DNA from: an uncultured Clostridia bacterium
Lineage (GTDB): Bacteria; Bacillota; Clostridia; Christensenellales; Aristaeellaceae
Direction: 5' to 3'
NCBI GenBank assembly: GCA_946615785.1
Contig: CAMOIA010000077.1
Location: 1 to 7,412 of the forward strand
Length of the DNA stretch: 7,412 bases
Under the pieces are notes generated by a model, which was not told the origin of the DNA, ran no database searches, and was given only the letters and a program-made list of their open reading frames with translations. Position 1 is the stretch's first letter. The number at the start of each line of letters is the position of its first letter. The position numbers were made by a program, and so were the translations under genes. Below are positions 6,369 to 7,412 of the stretch, in pieces.

Positions 6369-7412
6369 TTACAGAATCAAATCGACAACAGGGTCCAGCG
6401 CGAGGGCCAGCACGACGGGCTTGCCCTTATCGTTCATGGCGCTGACAGGCAGTTCGCCCGTGGTCATGGGCGTGAGATGGCCGGAGGCCTGAACGATGGT
6501 CATGCCGCTGAGCGACCTGACGACGCCCGCCGCCGCCACTTTGGTGCCGTTCAGCCCATCCTTGGCAAGGGTGATGCATTTTGCGCCCTTGCCCGCCCGC
6601 GCCTGATGGTCCACAAGCGAACCGATCACGCGCTTGGCGTAGCCGCGGTCCGTCACAAGGAGCAGCTGCGCGCTGTTGTCAAAGGCCGCGGCAAGGATCA
6701 CCTCGTCCCCCTCGTCCAGGCGGATGCCGCGCACGCCCGCCGCCACGCGCCCGGTGGAGGGCACCTCGGCAAGGTCGAAGCGGATGGCCTGGCCCCTGCG
6801 TGTGACCAGCAGGATTTCTTCCCCTTCCGCGCACGGGAAGACGGACAAAAGCCGGTCCTCCCCCTTCAGGCCGATGGCCGCGAAGGTCTTCCGGCGGATG
6901 GCAAATTCAGACGCCGACGTCCGTTTGATGAGCCCGCCCCGCGTGACGAAGCACAGATCGTCCATGGCGCTGAGCGCGCCGGGAGCGACGTCCAGCATGG
7001 AAACGCAGCTTTCGTCCCGCGCAAGCCCCTTGAAGATGCCGCTCAAACCAAGGCCGCGATCCTTCGGGCGCGTGGTTTCCTCCAGATCGCCGACGCCCAG
7101 CTGGAAGCAGTTGCCCGCATCCGTAAACACAAGCAGCTGATGGTCCGTCTGCGTGCGGAAGGTGTATTTGAGATAATCCTCCGCCTGCTCCGGAAGCTCT
7201 AGCTTTTCAAAGGTGCGCGGGGCCAGCCTGCGCAGACGACCGCCCCGGGTGAAGGTGACGACCGCGTCCTCGGGAATGATTTCCGGCACTTCTTCTTCAA
7301 CAGGCTCACTTTCGTCCTTCTCCAGGGTGGTGCGCCGCGCGTCACCGTATTTCTCGGCGATTTCGCGCATTTCTTTTTCAATCAGCTGCGTCAGTTTCTT
7401 TTCGCTGCCAAG
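6369..7412 (-). CDS. parC: Topoisomerase IV subunit A (ParC-type), C-terminal part (5' end outside window)
   Basis: The frame is open to the right edge, giving the last 347 residues of a type IIA topoisomerase A subunit (ParC/GyrA family). Residues 1-28 of the fragment are the end of the breakage-reunion core (KLTQLIEKEM then KYGDARRT). An acidic linker follows (31-48), then a six-bladed beta-pinwheel with repeated strands: FTRGGRLRRL (54), FTDAGNCFQL (96), VTRGGLIKRT (156), VTRRGQAIRF (203), VTDRGYAKRV (253) and VQASGHLTPM (307). The enzyme passes one duplex through another; ParC with ParE separates daughter chromosomes. I favour ParC over GyrA because no canonical QRRGGKG GyrA box is seen: the nearest match is QARAGKG at 270-276. 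The stretches IGLKGEDRLLSV (180-191) and AAGVRGIRLDEGD (224-236) also resemble Firmicutes ParC. The active-site tyrosine lies outside the window. The family is secure; ParC versus a GyrA paralogue is less so. Confidence 0.85.
   Translation of the reverse strand, partial: LGSEKKLTQLIEKEMREIAEKYGDARRTTLEKDESEPVEEEVPEIIPEDAVVTFTRGGRLRRLAPRTFEKLELPEQAEDYLKYTFRTQTDHQLLVFTDAGNCFQLGVGDLEETTRPKDRGLGLSGIFKGLARDESCVSMLDVAPGALSAMDDLCFVTRGGLIKRTSASEFAIRRKTFAAIGLKGEDRLLSVFPCAEGEEILLVTRRGQAIRFDLAEVPSTGRVAAGVRGIRLDEGDEVILAAAFDNSAQLLLVTDRGYAKRVIGSLVDHQARAGKGAKCITLAKDGLNGTKVAAAGVVRSLSGMTIVQASGHLTPMTTGELPVSAMNDKGKPVVLALALDPVVDLIL

Noticed and set aside
5295..7202. 635-codon open frame on the plus strand
   Set aside because: It is antisense to lepA and the topoisomerase gene, both unmistakable. 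The translation is rich in His, Arg, Gly and Ala with no recognisable domain, as expected from the opposite strand of GC-rich genes.

Overview
The window looks like chromosome from a GC-rich member of the Firmicutes, probably an uncultured Clostridia-type (gut or anaerobe) lineage. The reasons are strong AGGAGG-type ribosome binding sites, a tail-to-tail nrdR, a CvpA family protein, a ParC-like topoisomerase C-terminal domain, and a zinc-ribbon/TPM gene pair resembling Bacillus YdjG/YdjH. The exact taxon cannot be fixed from the sequence alone. Coding density is very high and there are no RNA genes, insertion sequences or CRISPR arrays.

Layout: the left edge (1-225, + strand) is the 3' end of nrdR, the ATP-cone repressor of ribonucleotide reductase genes. 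A 219-base gap follows, holding one imperfect stem-loop (260-290) and two back-to-back intrinsic terminators: one for nrdR (334-366, +) and one for the operon arriving from the right (391-422, -). Everything from 445 to 7412 is on the minus strand and reads as one compact transcription unit. In transcription order it is a ParC/GyrA-type topoisomerase A subunit (5' end outside the window), lepA (EF4), a CvpA family membrane protein started by TTG, a double zinc-ribbon membrane protein, a TPM-domain membrane protein (4-base ATGA overlap with the previous gene), and a secreted protein with three Ig-like domains. Gaps between these genes are 21, 45, 21, -4 and 17 bases.

The first two genes are housekeeping functions (DNA decatenation, translation). 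The last four encode membrane or exported proteins and look like an envelope module. The zinc-ribbon plus TPM pair matches the order of ydjG-ydjH in the Bacillus subtilis pspA-ydjGHI envelope-stress operon, but neither PspA nor a YdjI-like SPFH protein is visible here. In their place is an Ig-like secreted protein that I cannot assign to a named family. That four-gene block is the part most worth following up; the rest is ordinary core genome.
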